Assembly (NCBI RefSeq): GCF_027887165.1
Contig: NC_077228.1
Coordinates: 385,504,456 to 385,568,455, forward strand
Length of the DNA: 64,000 bases
Direction: 5' to 3'
Source: Monodelphis domestica
Taxonomy: Eukaryota; Chordata; Mammalia; Didelphimorphia; Didelphidae
Positions 24,679 to 35,965 of this stretch are shown in pieces. The position numbers and the translations under genes are program-made. Below the pieces are notes generated by a model. It made no database searches, was not told the DNA's origin, and saw nothing but the letters and a program-made list of their open reading frames with translations. The stretch's first letter is position 1. The number at the start of each line of letters is the position of its first letter.

Positions 24679-24989
24679 TCTAAACCAGGGCTCTATAGAA
24701 AATGAAAGTGGCCCTGATATTCCCAAATTATATAAAGTATTTTTCAACCTGAAACAACTATTTAAATGTAATATAATACTACGTTTATATTACCACTGGG
24801 AAACTGCAAACCTACTTTAATAATCCCAAATTTTTTCCAGTCTTGACAAAGGTGTATCTTTTTCCTATCAATATATTACCACTGATGTTGTGCTAGTCAT
24901 GAATTACTGCAGTCTGGAGAATTAAAAATGAGTTTCACTCAGAATCTGTTGTGAAAGTCAGTTAACAATTTAATATCTCTTAATGTCAA
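24679..24989. other. Intron, nothing recognised
   Basis: About 310 bases of AT-rich intron between the hAT element and an L2 fragment. No feature was recognised. Confidence 0.5.
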
Positions 24990-25605
24990 GGTATGTCTGT
25001 GTCACTCTCCTCCTTCCCCCATTAATAAACTTCAGGCTCCTTTTCACCTTAAGGATAAAAAATAAGGATCAAAAAATAGGTCTGTTTAACCTCCAAAGCT
25101 GTTACTTACTCCTACCAGTCTTCTTATACATTATACCCCTTCTCTCTTCACCACTACCAACTACTCCATAATCCAGTGATGTTGAAAACCATTTCTGACA
25201 TCTAGCTTCCTTTCTATGCCTATAACAAGATAATACATCTCCCTACTCCAGGTATTTTCATGGGCTTTTTCATATGCCTGGAATGCTTTCTCTCCTCATC
25301 TCTGCTTCCTGGCTTTCCTAGCTTTCATTAAATCACAGCTAAAATCCTACTTTATACAGGACACTTTTCATGATAACCCCCTCCCCCATTACCAAATCTA
25401 GTAACTACCTGCTGCTGATTATATCCAATTTATGCTGGATAGAAAGTTTTTTATATATAATCTTTTTTATGCTTTCTTCTCCACTGGACTGTAAGCTTCT
25501 AGAGAGCAGGGTATGTCTTTTTCCTTTCTCTGTAAACCTCAGTCCTCAGGACTTTCTGAAACACGTAGAAAGCACTTAAGAAATGTTTGCGGGCTGACTG
25601 GTAGT
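24990..25605 (+). repeat. L2 3' region
   Basis: Pyrimidine-rich L2-like sequence: 'cctggaatgctttctctcc', then 'agctaaaatcctac', 'ggactgtaagcttctagagagcaggg' and the closing 'aagcacttaagaaatg'. The order matches the piece at 9785-10310. Confidence 0.75.
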
Positions 25606-26640
25606 TCTGAGAATGCAACATATAGCAAATAATAAATTTCAGTGTTATCAGGGAAATATATGATCAAAAACAAAGAAACTGGACTAGTATTATAGCAAGA
25701 ATGAGAAACATCAACAGACATCCTACTGATGTCAGAAATGGTTTTCAGCATATTGTATGGCTGCTGACAGGATTTATTTCTAATATATACTAAATTAATT
25801 CTACATCTGAGTTTTGAATTAGAATCTCTATACTTATTCCTTTATGACACATCCAAAGAACCTCTTCTATAGCTAAACAGAAAAGAAAGTGAGATTATGG
25901 AAGAGATTAGGAATTCTGTCTTATGCAGTAAAGAGAACCAGTTTATACTAGATATACCCACACATAGCCCAAACAAGCCCTTCAGCCTTTCAATGGGAAT
26001 CATGCTAGAGGTTGATTTTAACCAGGCAAAATTTTATTTCTCTCCTACGTAGTTGGGAGCACAAAACAGATACATAACTGCTACATTCCCCAGGGGATGG
26101 GGAGGAGATGAGAGTTCATATAGATTACTTCCCCATTGGTTATTCATCAATTAGGGATGTCTTAGATGTCATGGGGAAGACCAGAGAGAACTCCCAAATG
26201 GTATTTAGGGAGCCATACATGGGAACTATGGTTACAAAAAGAATCATCTAAATTAATTTGTCTTAATAAATTAATTATACAATAATTATAAAATATCAAA
26301 TTATTACCTAGAATTATACCCCTCTGCATTTCTAATCATTATACCACCCTATGGTGAAATTAAAGGGATGGTACAGACAAGAAGTGAACAAGATAGTCAG
26401 GATTGCAATCTGCATCATTGTAGAGAACTTTCAAATCAAGGAGATCATAGATCTATTTGAGAATTAGATTGAAGAGAAATCTCTAATAGTATAAAAAGCA
26501 CAGGGTTTAGTCCTCATCTTTAGTCCTCTCAATATCTTGAATGAAGACAAAAAGATATGATGAATGACACTAAGCTATGAAGTACTCAGAATCTGGACTG
26601 AAAATGAATTCAATAGACTTGTATGATATGCTAAAATTAA
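25606..26640. other. Intron, nothing recognised
   Basis: Non-coding intron sequence. No coding exon of GOPC or known repeat was recognised. The block 26030-26250 is less AT-rich than its surroundings but has no recognisable motif. Confidence 0.45.
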
Positions 26641-26649
26641 GAGGATCAA

Positions 26650-27169
26650 ATTGTCATGGCAAACAAGAAAGTTTTAAAGTTCCTACACTTAGATTCCACC
26701 CTCCCCTCCTTCAATTCCCCTGCTCCCAGGAAAAGACCTACCTGGTTAATAACAATTCATATGAAAAAGACCCAAGGCTTTTAAGTTGTTTAGAAGTCCC
26801 ATATGAGCTACGTGTGAATTTAATATAACTTGTACTCCCCTTATTCTGTTTGAAAACCCATTTTTGGTTGGTGTCAATCCCACCCTTTGACTGGCCACCT
26901 AGTGGCTACCTGACTGCTCCCAAGGGGCTTGCTTAAGGCCCCTTGCAAATTGTGGAGTGTCAGAAAGCCAGGGCTCAGACCAGGACTGAGGTTGTCTGTC
27001 CAACAAGAGAATTCTAGGAGAAATAGTGAAAATTGGCTTTTTATAAAAAAGGGCATGGAGGCACTAGATATGGGGCTTTCTGTGCCCAGGGACTGAAGAC
27101 TCTTGCTGGCCTCGAGGGCTGACTAAGACAGTGTGAAGAGATGAATTAGGTGTAGCCAGGTGATCATGT

Positions 27170-27254
<85 letters not shown>

Positions 27255-27335
27255 ACATACACACCCCATTACTAATAAACAATTATAAATTAATATACAG
27301 TCTCCAGAGAATTTTAATCATAACTGCTAACAGAA
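26650..27335 (+). mobile_element. Possible LTR with expanded CT tract
   Basis: LTR-like order on the plus strand: TGTCATGG (about 26652), a TATA-like TTTTTATAAAAAAGGGC (about 27036-27052), GC-richer sequence, a (CT)n tract, AATAAAC (about 27275) and an end near 'aatcataactgctaaca'. The layout (TATA box, CT tract, polyadenylation signal) parallels the LTR at 33900-34890, but I could not align it base by base and found no target duplication. Confidence 0.4.
27172..27250. repeat. (CT)n microsatellite
   Basis: About 39 uninterrupted CT dinucleotides. The Glu-Arg repeat reading frame on the minus strand at 27064-27282 is an artefact of this tract. Confidence 0.98.
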
Positions 27336-27339
27336 TGAC

Positions 27340-28970
27340 CTGGTTATCTATACCACCACCCACACACACACACACAAAAGCTATAGAAATCTTTTGCTGA
27401 ATAGACATACAGTGTTGACCACATAAAATAGCCAAATATAAATATAAATCCCAACCGAATTAGCACAGGTCAGACCATATCTAGAATGCTGTATTCATTC
27501 TTGGGTATATCATTTTAAGGAAGATATTCATAAGCTGGATCATGGCCAGATGAAGCCAACTGAATGGTGATGCACATAAAACCATGTCATGTGAGGAACA
27601 AAAAGTATGCATCAAAATATGAGGTTAATATTTTCTAAATATTTAGAGACTGTAGAAATTAATAGCTACCTTGGGGTAAACTCAGAAAAGTAAAGCTGGT
27701 AGTGGCTATTTCCTCTTCTCTGCAAGCACAATTAAGAGTTCCTATTAAATGTAGACTGCAGAATTTGCTAAAACTGTAATATTTAAGAAGTGTTGGAATA
27801 AACTAAATCCAACTTTTTTCAAATAAATCCAACCAATCCATGGTTAAAATCCTATTTTTCTTCCATTTACTATGGACTTCATCTAAAGTAATTATTGTCA
27901 ATATTAGTAGTACTAGAACAATTGTGAAAAAAGATTCAAGCAAAAAGTGCTACAAGTTTATTTGCATTGGAAAATACAGGACCTGACACTAGAATATGTA
28001 ATTTGAGAAAAGAGAACAACTTTGCATAATTTATGACTATTTTTAACATTCATTTGTAATGGATAAAGATGAAGATGATTGAAAACCACCTCCTACTCAC
28101 AAAATGATCTCTTGTATAAAATTAACTTTTTAATTTGACATTTTGAGTTTATATGCTGTTTAACAGTGTTCTGTTACTCAAGTTTTTAAAAGAAATTAAA
28201 ACTATTCTAATATAAAAATATTATTTATTCTCAATAATGTCTTTCATCTGAGTAAAAAAATCCCCAAATCCTCTAAGTCTCAATTCAAGATAGATTTCCA
28301 TTCTCTAATAATATAGAATCATTAGCACCACCCAACATGAGATAACACAGTCAAATGCAAATACTAAAATGAGTTATTGTAAATAAAGCATCAAATTGCA
28401 AGAATGCAAGAGGTACTTTTACCACTAGCTTCCCACCAAATTTTTGAGAAGGGATAAGCTGTCAGGAAAAACTTTTTTTCAAGTTAAAAATTTTAGTATG
28501 CAATAGTAGGCCAAGCAAAGATTAACTCTACAATTTCTCTTTCAATACTTACCAATTGCTAAGACATAAGAATAAGAAGTCATCCAAATTATGTAACCAG
28601 TGAGAACACAAATGTCTGGATGAATAGTAATAATTTCTTAATAAGTATATCATAATTATTTTTACCTGTAACATCACCATAAAACTGAAAGCTATGATCA
28701 GTTTTTCTCACCTTGTCCCTTTGTCCTAATTTTAATTAATTCTTTTCCCTCAACTGTACTACTTTAAAAAGACAGCCCTATTTCTTTGCTTATAAAACCC
28801 AATATAGGAAATGTTCCCTTAACATTTTATCTGTTAACTTTATGCTACTGCAACAATGTTCTAATTTGAATTATTTTGTATTTTTACCCCGATAAACAGT
28901 CATAAGAAGGCATGAACATTCTTTTCCTACCCTGAATTTAGCTTTTGAGAATGAGGGCCTGTTAGGCCAA
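27340..28970. other. AT-rich intron
   Basis: A short (CA)n at 27359-27375, otherwise AT-rich intron. I searched the minus strand by eye for the second coding exon of GOPC (coiled-coil residues following the LE at the end of exon 1) and did not recognise it. Confidence 0.5.
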
Positions 28971-28974
28971 GTTG

Positions 28975-29340
28975 ACAAACCATTTATTACATACCTACTG
29001 TGTGCCAGGAGCTGTGTTAAGGGATAAAGATACTTGAAATGGCACCAAAAAAAAAAGGCCTTGTTCTCAAGGAGTTCACAAAGTTTAATGGAAGAAACAA
29101 CATTCAAACATCTATAAACAAACCAAATATACAGGGTATCCCAAAATTTTAGTGAAGTTTAAACTATTAAAGGTTTAGTAACTTAAAACTGCACTATGAC
29201 TTGGAAAAGCAACTAAAGCTCAAAAGTGCAATTGGAATGTGGGGACATCCTGTATACAGGATAAACTGGTGATAATCTTAGAAGGCAGAATTAAGGGGGA
29301 TCAGGAAAGGTATGCAATGGTTCATAAACAAGCCCCAGCG
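28975..29340 (+). repeat. Old long interspersed repeat, 5' part
   Basis: Contains 'cctactgtgtgccaggagctgtgttaagggataaagatac', 'ctcaaggagttcacaaagttta' and 'caggataaactggtgataatc'. I know these from a high-copy mammalian repeat but cannot name its class. A later part of the same repeat appears at 32550-33125 and 40596-40985. It is interrupted by a mariner-like MITE. Confidence 0.65.
29132..29252. mobile_element. Mariner-like MITE, TA TSD
   Basis: 121-bp element with imperfect terminal inverted repeats: left CAGGGTATCCCAAAA, right in reverse complement CAGGATGTCCCCACA. TA dinucleotides flank it (29130-29131 and 29253-29254). TA duplication and CAGGGT-type ends are characteristic of Tc1/mariner. 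The old repeat resumes on both sides. Confidence 0.8.
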
Positions 29341-29699
29341 ACGTAAGCCATTCCAAACAACTGAGGTGTGACTTAAGAACTAAACCTATCTAAAAAGAAA
29401 ATAATTGTACTATCTTTAATTAAAGAAAGCGATTCCGTCTCCAAATTCATTTGTCTTAATAGATCTGATCAAATTCCATCAATTGGTTCAGGTATTGAAG
29501 AAAAAACTAGTGTTTTTGGATAATCAGCACTAAAAAAAAACAAGTGTCTATCTCCAACAATAAGCAAACCTGTTTTCCATTAATCTGATAGAAGAACTTT
29601 AAATGTTGGGATGGGGCAGTGAACAGGGCTAAGACATCACCTACATGCTAAGTCTCTGGGCTCCAAAAAAGAGATGTGGCGATCTCTTCTTCGAATAAG

Positions 29700-30900
29700 G
29701 TTTCTTCTTCACGGAGGAAAGGGGGAGGTGGGCAACCTGTAGTTATGGTTACAAGAAGGGAGGGGGGAGTGTTTGGTGGACACCACTTTCCTCAGGTCGC
29801 CTCCCATCCCTCTCCTCCCCCTCCCTCTCTCCCTCGCCAAGGTGAAGCCCCGAGGGCCCCAGGTGGGTAGGTCGCCGCCTCCACACCTGAAAGCCCCAGG
29901 GACTGATAAAGAAGCCCGGGGTAGACCCACCGCCACCCCCTTTCACCCTCCAGCTTACCTCGAGTTTGTGATTAATTTGGGACACAGTCTGGGCTTTGTG
30001 GCAGAGCTGTGCGAAGCAGGAGCTCAGGCTGGTCATCTTCTGGCGCCCCTCGTAAGTGATGTCTGCTTGGTCAGGGTCGATTTCGCCCAAGAGCAGGTCC
30101 ACGTCCACAAAGGCCTTGTCAAACTCCTTCTCCAGCACTTCCAGCCACCGGAACATCGATACCCCCCCGGGGGGCACCCCTGAGGCGCATGAAGCACCCC
30201 CGGAGACCCCGCCGGGCCCCGCCGAGCACGGGCCGCCCGCCGACATGGCACTGCCGAGGGCCTCCCCTTAGCCTCTCCCGCCGACCCCAGCCACCTGCCC
30301 GAGGGAAAGGAACAGCCCGGACCGAGCGCACAGGGAACGCGCTGCCGCCGGTCCTGCCTCCCTGTCCTCTCGCGCAGGTAACGACGTGGACCCAGCTCTA
30401 AGGGTGGTAAAGGGATGAAGCAGAGGAAGAGGCTGCTACGGAGACGGAACTAGCAATACAGTGTGTCCGTGTCGTACCCCCCCTCAACCCCCGCCCCCTT
30501 TGCGCACGCGCAGAGGCAATCCGCCACCGGCGCTGGAGAGGGAGGAGTGGGAAGGGGCAAAGGTCAACTCCTGGTCTGTGATAGGCTTCTGACTGGACCC
30601 ATCCTCTTCGTGGCCATCTTGGATACTGGCAAGTTGTGGAGTGAGAATTCATAGAAGAGTTGGAAATATTGAGTAGCGTCACTGTCTACGTGGGAAGGCA
30701 CAGAGGAAGAGCAAGGGTGTCCACGTCGCATAGAAGAGTAGCCTCCGTCCATCTGTCCTTCGGTCAGATCCAAAAGTTGCGGGGGCAGGAGGAGCTACTG
30801 GGGCAAGAGCAATGAAGTATCACATGCACGTGCGCAGTAGGCACATTTTGGCTCTTCTGACGCGACATTACGTCTTTTCCCTCCCCATTCTCTCCCCAGC
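29700..30900. promoter_or_regulatory. GOPC: CpG-rich promoter island of GOPC
   Basis: A sharp rise in GC and CpG content against AT-rich surroundings, densest around 29860-30560. Motifs read directly: GC box CCCCGCCCCC (about 30488-30498), a palindromic NRF1-like TGCGCACGCGCA (30501-30512), a YY1-like GCCATCTTGG (30613-30622; minus sense CCAAGATGGC), and a second NRF1/E-box-like GCACGTGCGCA (30826-30836). No strong TATA box is seen, as expected for a housekeeping CpG promoter. The GOPC transcription start should lie upstream of 30246 on the minus strand, probably within 30300-30650. Whether the island also drives a divergent plus-strand RNA cannot be told. Confidence 0.85.
29959..30246 (-). 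CDS. GOPC: GOPC exon 1 (coding part, 96 codons)
   Basis: First coding exon of Golgi-associated PDZ and coiled-coil motif protein (PIST/CAL). This adaptor of the trans-Golgi binds TC10, syntaxin-6/golgin-160 and CFTR and directs cargo to lysosomes. The ATG complement is at 30244-30246. The frame opens MSAGGPC, passes a Gly/Pro/Ala-rich stretch (about residues 8-28), and enters the highly conserved block starting [12 protein letters not shown] (about residue 31) that runs through [20 protein letters not shown] to NHKLE. The exon ends exactly on a codon boundary at 29959 and is followed by the donor GTAAGC (29958 downward). In human GOPC the next residues begin the coiled coil, so coiled coil and PDZ domain lie on exons outside or unrecognised in this window. 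The N-terminal low-complexity part differs from human and the conserved block is nearly identical. No frameshift or stop is seen. Confidence 0.95.
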
Positions 30901-32549
30901 GTGTGGGCGTGTCTCGCTTTGGGTTATTAGCATATTGGCTGTCTACCAAGGTATCTATCCTAAGCATCTTTTGGTCACTCTAGTGATTCGTACTGACTAC
31001 GTGACTGCATATTCCTTAACTTCTCAGTGTTCTAGGAAACTAAGGATATACGTTGCAGAGGAAGTGCTGACCCACATTGGTAATAAATTTCCTCACCAAG
31101 AAGTTCTCCCTACCCATGAAATCACTTAACTTTGGGAGAAAATAATTTTTATAAATATTAACCAACAATATTAGTATGTTTAGGGAGTGGAGTGGAAACA
31201 GAGAAGAGAAATCAAAGAAAAAGATTTATTGTAGCAGAAACATGAGTTCCACATCTATAAAGAGCTGTTGTGTGGCTCAAAGGAGGCAGAATAGATAACT
31301 CCTCCAGACATTAATTCCTGCCAGTAGAGGAAGCAGATTAGGAGTGGAGGCTACCACTACTCTGCTAGGCACAGAAAAAGGGTATCCTAGTTAGAAGTAT
31401 GCCTGTCTACCCCCTTAAACATTCTTCATCTAGAGTTCAACTAATCTAGGTTCAACTAACTTGTGATTACTTTGTCATTTGGAAGGAAAAGATAACTCCA
31501 AGCTCTGTATTCAAGTCTTGACCCCTTTCCCACCAAATACCACTTTCCCAAAGAAGATACCTAGCAAATAGCAAAGGAATTCACTTATCCAGATCATAGC
31601 AAAACAAATCAAAGAAGGCATAGAGGAGAATATATAACAAACAGTTCAAAATAAAGGGCTCTCCCATTGGCACTGAGATTTATCTCAACCAAGAGTATCC
31701 TTAATTTCACTCAAGGCATAATTCCCTGAAATCTCTACTGTAACATGCTAAAGACAAGGAAATTGTGGAGACTATCAGTTCCACTTATATCTTTCCAGAG
31801 TCTTATTCCTTCAATAACCTGAAGTGGAGTTGGTCTATTTAATCTTCCTTCTCCAGGCTGAAATCCAGAAGTCCCTGAAGGAACTCAAAGTTCAAAGAAG
31901 ATTTGAAGTCTTAAAGGGAACTGGACCTACTGAGTTCTAAAGATGAACTACCAAAATCTGGGGCTCTCTGCCTCCCACCAAATCCACCCACTTACCAATG
32001 AGTTTTAAGACAGGACTTATTCTAATTTGGCATTGTATTGACTATTAAACCTAAAGATGCAACTGTAGAGAAGTGACTGCTGAGGTGTATGATGGACATA
32101 TTACACCATGTGGCAATTTTCTCCTTCAAACTTCTCCCATGGAAATTTTTATTTAGGTTAGTTCAAGTTAAAGAGTAATTTTGAAATTGGGAAGTTGTTA
32201 CAAAATGATAAAGGAGACTTTAAGGAGTATGAGATATAACTAACAATATATTTGCCTAGGACAAACAAAATAAAAACAATTAGGAGAGAAAAGAGGGGAG
32301 GGAATGCTATGGCAACGATATGACTGCAGAGGCCATTTTCCTGTGAGAGAATACCGTCTGCCTATTGCCCCTGCAGGGTTAGAGGACATGGTTATTAGTA
32401 ATTAGACAGTGGGCATGGCAGCCATCTTCTAGACTACTGCCTCCCTTCCACCAATGCCTTAACATTACACTGAAGAAATCAGAACTAGACAACTGCAGTT
32501 ATAGCTAGTTTAAGTGAAATGAACATGGAGGCTACAATTAATAGAGAAC
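30901..32549. other. Upstream intergenic sequence, no gene recognised
   Basis: Sequence upstream of GOPC. A plus-strand frame at 30812-31129 leaves the CpG island but shows no known domain. The section 31200-32480 is less AT-rich, has ATTTATTG and AATAAA-like motifs, and may be an old antisense LTR or LINE, but I could not match it to anything else in the window. Confidence 0.4.
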
Positions 32550-33125
32550 AGACAATAGAATTAAGGGGCATCAAGAAGAGCTTCCCAAAGAAGGTGAGAT
32601 TTTACCTGAGATTTGAAGAAAGTCAGAACAAAGAGGTATATAGGGAGAGCATTCCAGGCATGGGGGACAACCAATGGCAGTGCTAACAATCAGATAATGG
32701 AGTGTCTTGTTGGGTGAACAGCAAGGATCCCAGTGTTGATGAATAGAAAAATATGTAATAAGGTATAAGAAGACCAGAAAGGTGCGAGGAGGGCAGGTTA
32801 TGGATATCAAACATGAATTTTTATTTGATCTTAGAAATGACAGGGAGCCACTGGAGTATATTAAGTGTTTGGGGGGGGGGGGGGCGCAAAAGGTCAGACC
32901 TGCACTAAAGGTAGATAACTGACAGCAGAGTTGAGTGGTGAGAGACTATTACGAGACCAACCAGGAATATTCTGCAGAACTCTAAGCATGGGGTTAAAAA
33001 GGACCTGTACCATGATGCCAATAGTGTCAGAGGAGAGAAAGAGATATAAACAAAAGATGTCATGAAGGTAAAATGGATGAACCTTGACAATTGAATATGG
33101 GGGTGGTAGTGAGAGAATGAGGTGT
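32550..33125 (+). repeat. Old long interspersed repeat, middle part
   Basis: Contains 'gagagcattccaggcatggggga', 'ggagtgtcttgtt', 'agggagccactggag', 'ggtcagacctgc', 'gagaccaaccaggaat' and 'atagtgtcagaggagagaaag'. It continues directly in the piece at 40596-40985, so the ERV between them inserted into one pre-existing repeat copy. A G14 run sits at 32871-32884. Confidence 0.75.
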
Positions 33126-33807
33126 TGAAAAGGATACTTTTAGCGTTGTGACTTAAACTATATTAATTATTGGTCGCCATGGGATATCCCAAATGATATA
33201 CCCAAGTCAGCTGGAAATTTATGGTAATTTTAATTAATATAGAGGAAAGAAATTAAGGAGAAGGGAGAGGGAAAAGGCATAGGATTTCTCCTGCCTGGCC
33301 TGTGCCAGGAGGAAGATTAGAAGCTTCTAGGAAGATAAAGTTTGGAGAGTAAAGGAGGAAGGGATCACCTAAGATGCCTGAACCTGAATTAGCTCAAGGG
33401 CAAACTCACCACCAAAACCCAGACAAATAGCTGCCACCATGCCAAGATGTCAGAAAGCTTAGCACGCTGTAAGCCAGAGCCACATCTCTGGGGAAAGAGA
33501 GCAATGAGAGGAAGTAACGTGAAATATATAGACGATTTTACATCACTTTCCTGTGTCTCATCTATACAATGGTAGCTTAAGCTTGATTTAGGACAGACCA
33601 GGGATCTGTGAGCTGTTTCTGATTTGTCATTTTTCTCTATCAAAGGCCATCCTCCTAAATCCTTAATCCTTAAGTATGGTTATAAACATTCCTGTTTTTG
33701 TTAGACAAAGTAGGGTGGAGCGATGTAAAGTTCCCAATACATCCCTGATTTTGTTAGACTAAGTATCTTCATTGTTACAACCAGGACATAGCTAAATCCA
33801 ATCTTCA
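33126..33807 (-). mobile_element. ERV 3' LTR, antisense (rearranged provirus)
   Basis: 682 bp; in reverse complement it starts TGAAGATTGGATTTAGC and ends TATCCTTTTCA. The U5-like end (33126-33210) matches the sense-strand segment 35968-36055 almost base for base ('gtcgccatgggatatccc'), and the start matches the LTR at 50717-51558. It is the left boundary of the 7.5-kb insertion. The preceding GTGT (33122-33125) may be a target duplication. Confidence 0.82.
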
Positions 33808-33899
33808 CGATCCTCCCTGATGCTCATTGGGAGACTAGTCTCCCCATTGATCATTTAACATAATCATCTTGTAGTCCTAAAGTACTTCTAACTACAGAT

Positions 33900-34605
33900 T
33901 GTGAATCTTAAAATTAACTCAGACCGTGCCTTAGAAGATTTGGTCTAGCTATTCTCTATTGTAACAATGGAGATACTTAAGAATTAAGAATGTATTGGGA
34001 ACTTTTAAAATTACTCCACCCTAATCAGACAATGCCTTAGGGGAAGATAAAGTTGTAAACTCCTGATGGAACAATGAAAGTCCCCAACTCATACCTTATA
34101 GTAAAGCTAGAACCTTAAGCTAGGTCTATTTTTATGTCTAATACAAAAAGGTGTTAAGTACCTGTAAAGTTAAATTAGTACCTAAAAGGTCAGGAAACTT
34201 ACAAAAGGCAAGCTTAACAAAGAGTTGTGAAGTACTCAAGAGATTTAATCTAACCAGAGAAGATGAAAACCAAATAATGTGAAAACTAAGAATGGGCAGT
34301 CCTGGGAAAAAGCATCTAATGTGATTGGTGGATGTGAAAATTTAGGGGAGGTGACATAAGAGAAAAATTCTCTTTAAAAGGAGGTCAGTTGAATTGAGTG
34401 AGATTTCTGAACTCAGTTCAGGAGATTGAGTTCAGTGGAGAGCTGGAACTCAGCCTGGAGAATTCCCCCTCAGACAGCTTCTTGGAGACGATCTTGTGGT
34501 GAGTGATAAAGACTGACTCGCTCTCCCTTAGGCTCAGGCCTAGGCCATTTTGGCCTAGGCCTTTTTCTATTGCTTGGCTCAGCTTGAGCCAGAGCAATTT
34601 AAATT

Positions 34606-34698
<93 letters not shown>

Positions 34699-34890
34699 CT
34701 TCCCTTAATTCCTTCTCTCTTTATTAATTAAAATCTCCATAAAATTCCAGCTGACTTGGTTAATTTTTCATATTTGGGAATTTCCCATGGTGACCACTTA
34801 TTTTAGATTTTAAGTCAAGGCACTAAAATTATCCTTACAGTTTTGGCCAAAACCTTTACAGTTTTGGCATTACAGTTTTTAACGTTCACA
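33900..34890 (+). mobile_element. Nested solo ERV LTR, TSD AGAT
   Basis: 991-bp LTR starting TGTGAATCTTAAAA and ending AACGTTCACA. It is flanked by AGAT at 33896-33899 and 34891-34894. In the sister region (about 4985-5020) the flanks are continuous, so this is a clean later insertion. Inside: CT tract 34609-34697, polyadenylation-like ATTAAA near 34725, 'ctccataaaattccagctgacttgg', and several 'ttacagttttgg' repeats near the 3' end. Sister copies are 1029-1969 and 14877-15759. Confidence 0.9.
34609..34697. repeat. (CT)n microsatellite within LTR
   Basis: About 44 CT dinucleotides at the position where sister LTRs have only a short pyrimidine tract (about 1792-1815; 15075-15090 antisense). 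Confidence 0.97.
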
Positions 34891-35965
34891 AGATGTATAC
34901 AATATTCATTTTCTAAGGGGAAATTACAATAGTTAGATAATGAGGGAAATAGAAGAAAGACAGCAAAACCAATGTTTGCTGAGCACATTGACAAAAACCA
35001 ATTAGGGGGCAGTCCCCTTTTGGCATAGGAATATACATTCAAATAAATGTTCAATCAAACTTCAGTTCAATCAACCACACTCAAAATTCATCCTTGATCT
35101 TCTTGATGTAGTGTAGGTTTTCTGGCATCTTTCTGCAACAGTTCATTCTCTGGATTTAGGAGTTAGCAAGCTTCTTCCTTGATCTTTCTCGAACAAAAAT
35201 TTCAAAATCTTGGATTTTTATTAAAATACAATCCCCCCTGAAGTGGGTGTTAAAAAAAAACATCCAGTTCAGCTCAGGATGCAATGTTTGAGTTATGAAT
35301 ATTAAAAGGAAGAGAAAAACAAAACCAAAAACATAAGGAAAAAATGGAAGAAAATTAAACTTTTGGGAGAAAGAAAAAAATTCAAAATCGGAATAAAAAT
35401 ACCAAAATCTATGTATATAAAATGTTGAGTAAGCAAGAATAAATTCATAATAGGCCTTTGTACAGGTCCAATTTAAAGTAATTTCTATCCCACAAGTCTG
35501 TAGGACAGAATGCAATAATATTTCACTTACCCATTTGCAGCCAAAACTACAGGAAGTTGCCATGCTATAAGAAGAAAAGGAACTAGAATTTTATTTTGAT
35601 AGGGAAGTGTCATTCCCTGGTCTGATTTTACCTTCATTTTCAGGGATAGAGGGAGTCAGGATGATAGCTAAACTTTGGTACTTATCTGTAAATATTTTCA
35701 CAAAGACTGTGGATACAAGGAAGGCCTACATCTTAACATATGTCAAGCGTTGCACCCTCAAGTCTCACACTAGGTTCAAGTCTTTTGTATTAGCTTAGAA
35801 GTGCATCAATCCTACCTGGATTGGTTTATTACTTTTTTTTTTGACCTGTGTGCTCTTTTTGCAGTATTCAGGTAAAGTCTGTGCTCCTTTTTGTTCCTGT
35901 TTCCTAGAATCAGACAAAAACATTAATCACAGTCCCATAACAATTATCAATAAATGGCAGATTCC

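Larger units (their letters stand above)
33808..35965 (-). pseudogene. ERV 3' internal (env-position) region, antisense
   Basis: Reading from the right, this is the same region as 3979-5092 in the other ERV: RC 35965-35570 aligns with 3990-4330, RC 35570-35240 with 4365-4640, and RC 35240-34891 plus 33899-33808 with 4640-5092. The minus-strand frame 35156-35563 (135 residues) starts in the cysteine-containing block and runs through a hydrophobic Phe-rich segment (about residues 70-95) that could be a decayed membrane-spanning region. I infer an env remnant from position; no diagnostic env motif is preserved. A 991-bp solo LTR is nested within it. Confidence 0.65.

Noticed and set aside
27064..27282. 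Glu-Arg repeat protein on the minus strand
   Set aside because: Artefact of the (CT)n tract.
29676..30401. Several overlapping frames of 60-136 codons on both strands
   Set aside because: GC-rich shadows of GOPC exon 1 and its promoter island; only the minus frame 29959-30246 has conserved residues and a splice donor.
30812..31129. 105-codon plus-strand frame leaving the CpG island
   Set aside because: No recognised domain, no splice or polyadenylation evidence; length is possible by chance.
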